DNA of 26,011 nucleotides, from the IMG/VR virus record IMGVR_UViG_3300035126_001430, positions 1 to 26,011 of that record. One strand, written 5' to 3'. The position numbers and the translations under genes are program-made. Of the stretch, positions 21,558-26,011 are shown piece by piece (the stretch's first letter is position 1; each line of letters begins with the position of its first letter). Below the pieces are notes generated by a model, which saw only the letters and a list, made by a program, of their open reading frames with translations, searched no databases and was not told the origin of the DNA. The stretch comes from a virus.

Positions 21558-21923
21558 TCAGCAGGAAAAGAAAGCCCTGATAGAAGCGATGAGGGCTGAG
21601 CGTGGGGCAAAATCATACGCCCCAAAGTCAAAACACAACACCTTGCCATTCTTATTGGAAACTGTAAACTTCCATCGCCCATCTTGTTTCCTGATCTCAA
21701 GAACGACGCCATTCTTATGGGAAATGATTTCACGGGTTTCATCCATAGAGCGAAACCCATCTAACTTCCACGTTCCCCTAAGATCCGCGTCGTTAAGTAT
21801 CTTTAACCATTTATCAGCAACTCGCTGAAACTGATTTCGAGTGAAGGGGTCAGAATAAAATTCAATCTCACAATTTCCCAAAGTACGGGAAAAAAGTTGC
21901 GGGTCAAAAGTCTTGACTGACAT
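21558..21923 (-). CDS. hypothetical protein, first gene behind promoter P1
   Basis: The 121-residue protein starts MSVKTFDPQLFSRTLGNCEI. It is beta-rich, with WKLDGFRSMDETREIISHKN, VVLEIRKQDGRWKFTVSNKN and GKVLCFDFGAYDFAP. The ATG follows TTTCTTTTTCAGATT. A near-perfect promoter starts about 50 bases upstream, so this protein should be made strongly and probably early. Function not recognised. Confidence 0.68.
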   Translation of the reverse strand: MSVKTFDPQLFSRTLGNCEIEFYSDPFTRNQFQRVADKWLKILNDADLRGTWKLDGFRSMDETREIISHKNGVVLEIRKQDGRWKFTVSNKNGKVLCFDFGAYDFAPRSALIASIRAFFSC

Positions 21924-21954
21924 AATCTGAAAAAGAAATAAATGAACAGAAAAT

Positions 21955-21974
21955 AGGCAGGCCTCGGCCCACCT
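21955..21974 (-). promoter_or_regulatory. 5' leader hairpin of P1 transcript
   Basis: At the expected transcript start AGGTGGGCC pairs with GGCCTGCCT around a 2-base tip (two G-T pairs), forming a stem at the very 5' end. Similar hairpins occur after P2 and P3. Confidence 0.65.
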
Positions 21975-21980
21975 GTCTTA

Positions 21981-22009
21981 ATTATACCCTATGCAGAGGG
22001 CGCTGTCAA
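21981..22009 (-). promoter_or_regulatory. promoter P1, perfect sigma-70 consensus
   Basis: Minus-strand TTGACA (22004-22009), a 17-base spacer and TATAAT (21981-21986). The spacer contains an imperfect palindrome, CCCTCTGCATAGGG, next to the -10. Upstream is a T-rich GATTTATTTGTGC and then a G5CG box. Confidence 0.93.
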
Positions 22010-22017
22010 GCACAAAT

Positions 22018-22042
22018 AAATCATACTTTCATTTTCCCGCCC
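22018..22042. repeat. G5CG box upstream of P1, inverted relative to most
   Basis: On the minus strand GGGGGCGGGAAAATGAAAGT reads toward the promoter. Most other copies read GGGGGCG on the plus strand, so the box works, if it works, in both orientations. Confidence 0.65.
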
Positions 22043-22050
22043 CCACACAA

Positions 22051-22746
22051 TCAGTAATAGTCGCGCTCGTCAATTAACTCTGCTCTCATTGCAGAAATAT
22101 CAACAATCAACTTTGCCTCATCGCCAACTTGAACATCGCCCATCAGCCACTTATCGCACTCTTTTGCGATAGCTGGAAACAGGTAATCAGACAAGTCAAA
22201 GATGCTCACGGAAGAAAACCTCTTCCTGAACATCTGGACTCCCTTACAGGTCCAGCCAACCGTGGAATCTACGTCGAAAAGATCCTCAATCTTTTTCTCG
22301 CCCCGAACCGCAACATTGCTCTCGTCAGTATATTCGTCCCATGCTTCTTGCAGTCCGCCCATCACAGATTTCCTGATGCTGCCCATCATTCCCGAGTCCC
22401 TGAGAAAACCTCTGCAGGGTTTCGCGCAGAAGGGCTCGGAGCTTATCAGGCAATGCCTCGCCAAAGAAGCAATATCAGACTGAAGGTCGTCAATCGACAA
22501 TTGCCTTCCGCCCCGATTCATGTAGCCGTGCTGGATTCTCCCAGCAAGAAAACCTCCTAGGGCCAACAATTCATCGATGATTCCATTGGGATGAGCGGTT
22601 GCAGGATGCTCAAGAACGTCGTGAGCAATTTGTTCACCGCTCAGGCCGGGCTCAAAGTAATCCCGGCCGTTCAGGCCTCTAACAAAAACAATTCCAGGAT
22701 TGCCTGTTTCAAAGTGTTCTCTGATCTGAAGCCTGTAAGTCTTCAT
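22051..22746 (-). CDS. hypothetical protein
   Basis: The 231-residue protein starts MKTYRLQIREHFETGNPGIV. The N-terminal half has GLSGEQIAHDVLEHPATAHP and NGIIDELLALGGFLAGRIQH. The middle has four Cys and His residues (ARHCLISSEPFCAKPCRGFL) that might bind metal. The C-terminus is acidic. It is the third gene after promoter P2 and is the largest of the block. No family is recognised. Confidence 0.65.
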   Translation of the reverse strand: MKTYRLQIREHFETGNPGIVFVRGLNGRDYFEPGLSGEQIAHDVLEHPATAHPNGIIDELLALGGFLAGRIQHGYMNRGGRQLSIDDLQSDIASLARHCLISSEPFCAKPCRGFLRDSGMMGSIRKSVMGGLQEAWDEYTDESNVAVRGEKKIEDLFDVDSTVGWTCKGVQMFRKRFSSVSIFDLSDYLFPAIAKECDKWLMGDVQVGDEAKLIVDISAMRAELIDERDYY

Positions 22747-22773
22747 GGGTCTTGAGAAATAAGTGGAAAAGAA

Positions 22774-23196
22774 TCAGCAACTGAGAAAACTGTTTAGCAC
22801 AAAATCTACATCAATCATCTGCCCCGACTTGTCGTAGTAATCCACACCCGCAGAATAGGATTTAGTGTCTTCAACAATCCAGACAACCTTCATAAAAGAA
22901 GAGGTTTGCAGGCAGGAAAAATGATGCGAAAGAAAATCAAAAACAGCTGAGTTGTCATTAAATGACTCGTCGGTCGAATAGCCAATCTGAAGAATACCTC
23001 GATCAAGACTTAGGTAGCCGCTGATATTTTCGACAAACTCATCCGAGTCGTCGCCAAGATCATTGAGGTCGTCAGTGATTTCTTCTGGATGATTTACCAA
23101 GTAATCGTAGACGGACAGCGCAATTTCGCCGACACTTGCAAGAGAGGGCGGAATAGAACAGGTGGCCGAAGCGGAAGCAAAAACTACAGAAGCCAT
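22774..23196 (-). CDS. hypothetical acidic protein
   Basis: The 140-residue protein starts MASVVFASASATCSIPPSLA, continues with a helix (EIALSVYDYLVNHPEEITDD) and a strongly acidic LNDLGDDSDEFVENISGYLS, and ends DVDFVLNSFLSC. The hydrophobic N-terminus lacks the positive charges of a signal peptide. The ATG follows a 20-base pyrimidine run. It is the second gene after promoter P2. Function not recognised. Confidence 0.62.
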   Translation of the reverse strand: MASVVFASASATCSIPPSLASVGEIALSVYDYLVNHPEEITDDLNDLGDDSDEFVENISGYLSLDRGILQIGYSTDESFNDNSAVFDFLSHHFSCLQTSSFMKVVWIVEDTKSYSAGVDYYDKSGQMIDVDFVLNSFLSC

Positions 23197-23218
23197 GGCT
23201 CAAAAAAGAGAAGAAAGA

Positions 23219-23246
23219 AAAGTCGCCGCGAAGACGGCTTGCGAAC
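23219..23246 (-). terminator. weak hairpin plus pyrimidine run, possible attenuator
   Basis: On the minus strand GCCG-TCTTCG-CGGC is followed by GACTTTTCTTTCTTCTCTTTTTT. The stem is only 4 bp, so it may be a partial terminator or simply part of the next gene's leader. Confidence 0.3.
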
Positions 23247-23254
23247 AATGTGTT

Positions 23255-23419
23255 TCAGTTGGTAATTTCAAACTTGTATTTGCAAACCTCTTCTGCATCA
23301 TGATCAGAAAACGATGCTCGACCTTGCCATTTCTTTGCCTCAATTAAACCCCAGACATCTTCCAGGGCGATTAGCAAATTTTCCCTAGTGTCCGCATCAA
23401 TGGAAACAGTCAGCTTCAT
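23255..23419 (-). CDS. 54-residue protein, first gene behind promoter P2
   Basis: The ORF reads MKLTVSIDADTRENLLIALE, then DVWGLIEAKKWQGRASFSDH and an acidic/Lys C-terminus. The ATG at 23419 is preferred to an in-frame start at 23491 because the latter lies upstream of the expected P2 transcript start. It is preceded by TTCTTTTTAGATCAA. The MK..(L)TV.I opening followed by a helix is common in small phage proteins and is shared with the first gene after P3. Function unknown. Confidence 0.62.
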   Translation of the reverse strand: MKLTVSIDADTRENLLIALEDVWGLIEAKKWQGRASFSDHDAEEVCKYKFEITN

Positions 23420-23446
23420 TTGATCTAAAAAGAAAAAACGACAAAA

Positions 23447-23471
23447 GAGTGACAGACCTTGCCCGTCACTC
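23447..23471 (-). promoter_or_regulatory. 5' leader hairpin of P2 transcript
   Basis: GAGTGAC and GTCACTC form a perfect 7-bp stem with an 11-base loop (GGGCAAGGTCT) at the predicted 5' end. Confidence 0.7.
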
Positions 23472-23475
23472 CTTA

Positions 23476-23504
23476 ATTGTAACACATGCAAGGGGCGGTG
23501 TCAA
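23476..23504 (-). promoter_or_regulatory. promoter P2, near-perfect sigma-70
   Basis: Minus-strand TTGACA (23499-23504), a 17-base spacer and TACAAT (23476-23481). The upstream sequence (GATTTATTTGTACTTGACA) is nearly the same as for P1. A box reading GGGGGCGGATAAAAACAAAG on the minus strand lies just upstream. Confidence 0.9.
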
Positions 23505-23547
23505 GTACAAATAAATCGTACTTTGTTTTTATCCGCCCCCAGCAAAC

Positions 23548-23844
23548 TCAACAATGCGCGTCCCAGATTTCAACAAGAGTTCGATTTAATTCGGCATCCG
23601 AGACATTGGCGAACTGAACTTTCATTGCTTGCCCGTAGACAGTATCATCCAGAACAAACTTTTTCCACTCCTGGAAAGTCTCAAAATTGCCGATCTCTTC
23701 AACAACAAATGTGTGCTCGTTGTTGATTGTATAATCAACCATGCGCCCAATCGCTTCTGCGAGATCGCAATTTTCATCAAGAAGAAGTGAGGCGAGAGCG
23801 GAGGGTTTGGGGCGAGAAACAGGCGAAAGACCAAAGTCGTCCAT
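23548..23844 (-). CDS. hypothetical small protein
   Basis: The 98-residue protein starts MDDFGLSPVSRPKPSALASL and continues LLDENCDLAEAIGRMVDYTI, NNEHTFVVEEIGNFETFQEW and a C-terminal LNRTLVEIWDAHC. It is acidic and mostly helical. The leader TTCTTTCTTTTAATCTC before the ATG is pyrimidine-rich. It is the last gene of the P3 block. Function not recognised. Confidence 0.62.
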   Translation of the reverse strand: MDDFGLSPVSRPKPSALASLLLDENCDLAEAIGRMVDYTINNEHTFVVEEIGNFETFQEWKKFVLDDTVYGQAMKVQFANVSDAELNRTLVEIWDAHC

Positions 23845-23874
23845 GAGATTAAAAGAAAGAAATGATTGGGAAAT

Positions 23875-23905
23875 GAGGGGGGGCGGAAATAAACTTACTC
23901 GTAGT
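23875..23905. repeat. G5CG box after the 23895-24248 gene
   Basis: Plus-strand GGGGGCGGAAATAAACTTAC spans the stop of the upstream gene. It fits the consensus, with a shortened A-run. Confidence 0.5.
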
Positions 23906-24248
23906 GGGGCCTTTCTTCAGGGAAAGGCTTAGCAAAATCCTCCTCGAAGTAACTCACAAAAGAGTTGTCCTGCTGGTAGGTACTTGGGGTGTCTGAGCCA
24001 AGCACAAATGTGTAACCGCCGTAGCCAGTATCTTTTGGCGTTGGCGGCTTACCATTCGTGTAGGCTATTGTGGCTTTGCTTCTCAGCTCATGCCGCTCTT
24101 CGCTTGGGACTCTCTCAAAAAAATCCTCAAGGTCTTCGTCTGAGTAGAAAACCGATTGAACTGGTGTTCCACAAGTAAACCACCACCCTCCTTCTTCTGG
24201 GCCACCGTAAGCTTCCCAGGTTTCGTAAGTGTTGAGATAGACAGTCAT
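23895..24248 (-). CDS. hypothetical small protein
   Basis: The 117-residue protein starts MTVYLNTYETWEAYGGPEEG and continues GWWFTCGTPVQSVFYSDEDL, then EDFFERVPSEERHELRSKAT and an extended Gly/Pro/Tyr C-terminus. The ATG at 24248 has the same leader as the 24302-24640 gene (a 33-base identical block covering leader, ATG and first codon), which fixes the start against an earlier in-frame ATG. Function not recognised. Confidence 0.65.
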   Translation of the reverse strand: MTVYLNTYETWEAYGGPEEGGWWFTCGTPVQSVFYSDEDLEDFFERVPSEERHELRSKATIAYTNGKPPTPKDTGYGGYTFVLGSDTPSTYQQDNSFVSYFEEDFAKPFPEERPHYE

Positions 24249-24275
24249 GATCTGAAAAGATAAAGTGCTTGATTT
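24243..24275. repeat. 33-bp repeat, copy A (leader plus start codon)
   Basis: Minus-strand block AAATCAAGCACTTTATC followed by TTTTCAGATCATGACT. It is identical to 24635-24667. It covers the leader, start and second codon of the 24248 gene. Confidence 0.9.
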
Positions 24276-24301
24276 GATTTGACTTGCGAGGCTCCCGCTA
24301 T

Positions 24302-24640
24302 TCATCCATAAACAATTTCGCCGAAACAAGCAATTTGACAAATCACATCAGCAGCATCTGCATCAATATCGGAATAATCCCCAAAGACGGCAGATTCAAT
24401 TGAGCGTCGAATGTCTCTTCGGCAATCAACCCGCCTGGCGAAGATTGAGGCGACAGCCTCCTCAGCCGCTTGCTGAGTAATTACATGCTGGACAGACTCC
24501 TCATCAATAATCATGTAAACACGGTCCTCCCTGTTGACATGTCCAGACTTCGCCCAATAGCCAATGGAATATCCGGCGGTATCGCAAATACCCTCGAAGT
24601 CGTCCCAGGAAATTTTGAAGTCTAAGGTAATGAGAGTCAT
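24302..24640 (-). CDS. tandem paralogue B of unknown function
   Basis: The 112-residue protein starts MTLITLDFKISWDDFEGICD. It aligns along its full length with its neighbour at 24694-25038: DFKISWDDFE/DYKISWDDFE, then INREDR-type turn (HVNREDRVYMIIDEESV), and the C-terminal DIDADAADVICQIACFGEIV. Residues near the termini are better conserved than the centre. Both are acidic. The pair arose by tandem duplication. Function not recognised. Confidence 0.72.
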   Translation of the reverse strand: MTLITLDFKISWDDFEGICDTAGYSIGYWAKSGHVNREDRVYMIIDEESVQHVITQQAAEEAVASIFARRVDCRRDIRRSIESAVFGDYSDIDADAADVICQIACFGEIVYG

Positions 24641-24667
24641 GATCTGAAAAGATAAAGTGCTTGATTT
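24635..24667. repeat. 33-bp repeat, copy B
   Basis: Identical to 24243-24275, 392 bases away. It covers the leader and start of the 24302-24640 gene. Confidence 0.9.
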
Positions 24668-24693
24668 AATTTGGCTTGTGAAACTATTGCTAT

Positions 24694-25038
24694 TTACCCA
24701 TAAGCAATTTCTCCAAAGCAAGCATACTGAAAGATGATACTAGCATCCTCTGCATCAATTTCACTGTATTCATTTTCGAGTACCGCAAGTTCGATAGACT
24801 TCCACGTTGCCTCAATGCAAAACTTCTTGCGATTGAAGAGATCAGCAATAACCTTCTCGACCATTGCCTGAGAGATGTGATGATGCGTCAACTCCTCGTC
24901 CACAATCGTGAACATTCGATCCTGTTTGTTGATGTGCCACTTGTGGGCCCACCCGTCGATACCGCCGAAGCCAGCGGTGCAGCAAAGATCCTCAAAATCA
25001 TCCCAAGAAATTTTGTAGTCCAGAGAAATAAGAGCCAT
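24694..25038 (-). CDS. tandem paralogue A of unknown function
   Basis: The 114-residue protein starts MALISLDYKISWDDFEDLCC and continues HKWHINKQDRMFTIVDEELT, with the C-terminus SEIDAEDASIIFQYACFGEI before AYG. It is a full-length paralogue of the next gene. The ATG at 25038 is chosen from alignment with that gene; an in-frame ATG at 25185 would add a tail that overlaps the upstream gene. Acidic C-terminal helix (ENEYSEIDAEDAS). Function not recognised. Confidence 0.72.
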   Translation of the reverse strand: MALISLDYKISWDDFEDLCCTAGFGGIDGWAHKWHINKQDRMFTIVDEELTHHHISQAMVEKVIADLFNRKKFCIEATWKSIELAVLENEYSEIDAEDASIIFQYACFGEIAYG

Positions 25039-25049
25039 GGCTTGAAAAG

Positions 25050-25080
25050 CGTGGGGGGCGGAAATTAAATAGAAACTAGA
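25050..25080. repeat. G5CG box between 25038 and 25076
   Basis: Plus-strand GGGGGCGGAAATTAAATAGA fits the box consensus, with a shortened G/A junction. Confidence 0.5.
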
Positions 25081-25507
25081 AAGGGGGCTGAGACTCTCTG
25101 AGGTAAAATCCCCCAGATTCCCAACAAACAACAGAATCTTTCGTCGCCCAATCCGTTTTGATTCGGGCATAATAGTCGCCCTCAAGACCTGGCGTTAATT
25201 CGCCATCAATTTTGAGTTCTCCACAGAACTCTTCTTCAACCCAGGCTTCAACCTGTTCCCTGAGATCAAGCGTGGAATCTTCGTCAAACTCCACAACCCA
25301 CTCTTGCCCAGTTCGGCAATCTTCCACAAGAAGATAGGCCTCGAACGGACCTTTTTCTTCGTCGTCCTCTTCCTGCTCGGGCAGAATAAACTTGTAAGTT
25401 GCCGAGCCCTCAGCAACTTCCAATCTTATCCACTGCACTGGGCAGCTTGAGATCCACTGCTCAAAATCTTCCCCAGGAAAACCATGGGGCCAGAGATCGT
25501 TTGACAT
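25076..25507 (-). CDS. highly acidic protein, possible DNA mimic
   Basis: The 143-residue protein starts MSNDLWPHGFPGEDFEQWIS. By hand count it has about 36 Asp/Glu and 10 Lys/Arg, net about -26. Acid runs include PEQEEDDEEKG, VVEFDEDSTLDL and AWVEEEFCGEL. Aromatic residues are interspersed (FPGEDFEQW, GDYYARIKTDW). Such composition in an early phage gene is typical of DNA-mimic or anti-restriction proteins, but no named family is recognised, so that is inference. The leader TTCTTTTTCTATC precedes the ATG. It is the second gene after promoter P3. Confidence 0.68.
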   Translation of the reverse strand: MSNDLWPHGFPGEDFEQWISSCPVQWIRLEVAEGSATYKFILPEQEEDDEEKGPFEAYLLVEDCRTGQEWVVEFDEDSTLDLREQVEAWVEEEFCGELKIDGELTPGLEGDYYARIKTDWATKDSVVCWESGGFYLRESQPPF

Positions 25508-25540
25508 GATAGAAAAAGAATGAACAGCAAAAGACAATGG

Positions 25541-25696
25541 CTAGAAAATGTCTACATTGTTTTCGTCGCAGACATTCACAATCTCGGTGCCGAGAATGTC
25601 TTCGTGCGTAAAACTGTAGTCAAGGTTTTCCGCAACTTCATGCGGATCTGCTTCGTCTTTGATACGAATTTGCACAGTCAGGTGAATTGTTTTCAT
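25541..25696 (-). CDS. 51-residue protein, first gene behind promoter P3
   Basis: The ORF reads MKTIHLTVQIRIKDEADPHE, then VAENLDYSFTHEDILGTEIV and NVCDENNVDIF. The 'V..V.I......P.EV..N.DYSF.H..I..TEI..V' pattern is one I recall from many small phage and prophage proteins. The codon frame is clear, and it stands about 50 bases behind a strong promoter, so it should be real. Leader CATTTTTATC, no Shine-Dalgarno site. Function unknown. Confidence 0.75.
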   Translation of the reverse strand: MKTIHLTVQIRIKDEADPHEVAENLDYSFTHEDILGTEIVNVCDENNVDIF

Positions 25697-25718
25697 GATA
25701 AAAATGAAGAAACAAAAG

Positions 25719-25739
25719 ATGACAGACCTTGCCTGCCAT
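25719..25739 (-). promoter_or_regulatory. 5' leader hairpin of P3 transcript
   Basis: ATGGCAG pairs with CTGTCAT (one G-T pair) around GCAAGGT, a 7-base loop. The loop and its flanks (GGCAAGGTCTGTCA) are the same as in the P2 hairpin. Confidence 0.65.
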
Positions 25740-25745
25740 GTCTTA

Positions 25746-25774
25746 ATTGTACCCTACGTAGGGGCGAATGTCAA
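25746..25774 (-). promoter_or_regulatory. promoter P3, near-perfect sigma-70 with palindromic spacer
   Basis: Minus-strand TTGACA (25769-25774), a 17-base spacer and TACAAT (25746-25751). The spacer holds a perfect 12-bp palindrome, CCCTACGTAGGG (25752-25763), directly against the -10. A box reading GGGGGCGAAAAGTAAAAGTC lies upstream. Confidence 0.92.
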
Positions 25775-25817
25775 GTACAAACAAAAGAGACTTTTACTTT
25801 TCGCCCCCGACGAACAA

Positions 25818-26011
25818 TTAAACGGCGGAGCAAACAGAAGAAGCCTGCTGCCACAAAGAAGAAGCAAGCTGCATTTCCTCCGCAAAAGAAAAACCTTTCA
25901 CGCCCAAGAAAAGCTCATCAAGAGCGCATAGGGCGTGCATGTATCTCAATGTCCTCCTGCCAGATTTTGAAGTGTAATAGCTACAGGAAACAAAGAAGGG
26001 GTTGGTATGCC
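25818..26011 (-). CDS. small protein at the window edge, possibly partial
   Basis: The frame is open from the edge to a TAA at 25818. From ATG at 25940 it encodes 40 residues, MHALCALDELFLGVKGFSFA, then EEMQLASSLWQQASSVCSAV. The in-frame sequence before that (HTNPFFVSCSYYTSKSGRRT) is also open, and AGGAGG lies 12 bases before the ATG, or 3 before an in-frame TTG. The helical second half reads like protein. It could be a complete 40-residue gene or the end of a longer one. Function unknown. Confidence 0.45.
   Translation of the reverse strand, partial: HTNPFFVSCSYYTSKSGRRTLRYMHALCALDELFLGVKGFSFAEEMQLASSLWQQASSVCSAV

Noticed and set aside
16240-25060. Splice-like pyrimidine-tract-AG before start codons as introns
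   Set aside because: The resemblance to a eukaryotic 3' splice site is superficial. The signal sits at starts of complete genes, and nothing suggests a 5' splice site or intron.
20232-25185. Longer N-terminal starts for several small genes (20660, 21540, 23491, 24341, 24721, 25185, 25537)
   Set aside because: They overlap upstream genes or promoters, and the later ATGs carry the common leader signal or align between paralogues.
25695-25931. 78-codon plus-strand frame at the right end
   Set aside because: It runs through promoter P3, its leader hairpin and the box, so it cannot reasonably be coding.
1-26011. tRNA genes and the cyanobacterial HIP1 octamer GCGATCGC
   Set aside because: No cloverleaf with a TTC-arm was found by eye, and no exact GCGATCGC was seen.

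Overview
The window looks like part of a tailed-phage genome, most likely a siphovirus-type phage of a picocyanobacterium. The cyanobacterial link rests on recalled family resemblances: the tail-fibre repeats (core GTDLSYTAS), the fibre C-terminal domain, the lectin-like tail protein, and the near-absence of Shine-Dalgarno sites with pyrimidine-rich leaders instead. I see no integrase, tRNA, CRISPR array or insertion sequence. Almost every gene is on the minus strand, so the transcriptional order runs from high to low coordinates. One small gene at 9249-9440 is on the plus strand.

Layout, read in the direction of transcription. (1) 25.9-19.8 kb: about fifteen small, mostly acidic orphan proteins. 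Three near-consensus sigma-70 promoters (21.98, 23.48 and 25.75 kb) serve part of this block, each with the same upstream box, 17-base spacer and 5' leader hairpin. (2) 19.5-18.2 kb: an unknown gene and a probable small terminase subunit. (3) 18.1-16.0 kb: a RepL-like winged-helix protein, then an 890-base non-coding region with three 25-bp tandem repeats and about 13 AT-rich iterons of about 22 bp, then an unknown gene closed by an intrinsic terminator. This is the best candidate for a replication origin. (4) 15.6-13.5 kb: ThyX thymidylate synthase and the large terminase subunit. (5) 13.4-7.4 kb: portal, scaffold, a tail-anchored Arg/Ser-rich protein, four small basic DUF-type proteins, a small structural candidate, and the major capsid protein. 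(6) 7.3-4.4 kb: head-tail connectors, tail completion proteins and major tail protein. (7) 4.3-0 kb: translationally coupled tail-fibre and tail-tip genes, with a strong GC shift that suggests modular exchange.

The most unusual signal is a dispersed box, GGGGGCGRGAAAAT followed by an AARYTA-like end. It sits in many intergenic gaps in both orientations. Its 7-base core occurs about 36 times by eye, against about 3 expected by chance. It lies next to the three strong promoters, upstream of portal, terL, thyX and terS, and between most small genes. It may be a binding site for a phage regulator, initiator or nucleoid-like protein. Other notable features are pyrimidine-tract-AGATC-ATG leaders in place of Shine-Dalgarno sites, palindromes inside promoter spacers, a tandem gene duplication, and a terS/terL pair separated by the putative replication region.

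All functional calls are from reading the sequence and from memory of protein families. No database search was run.
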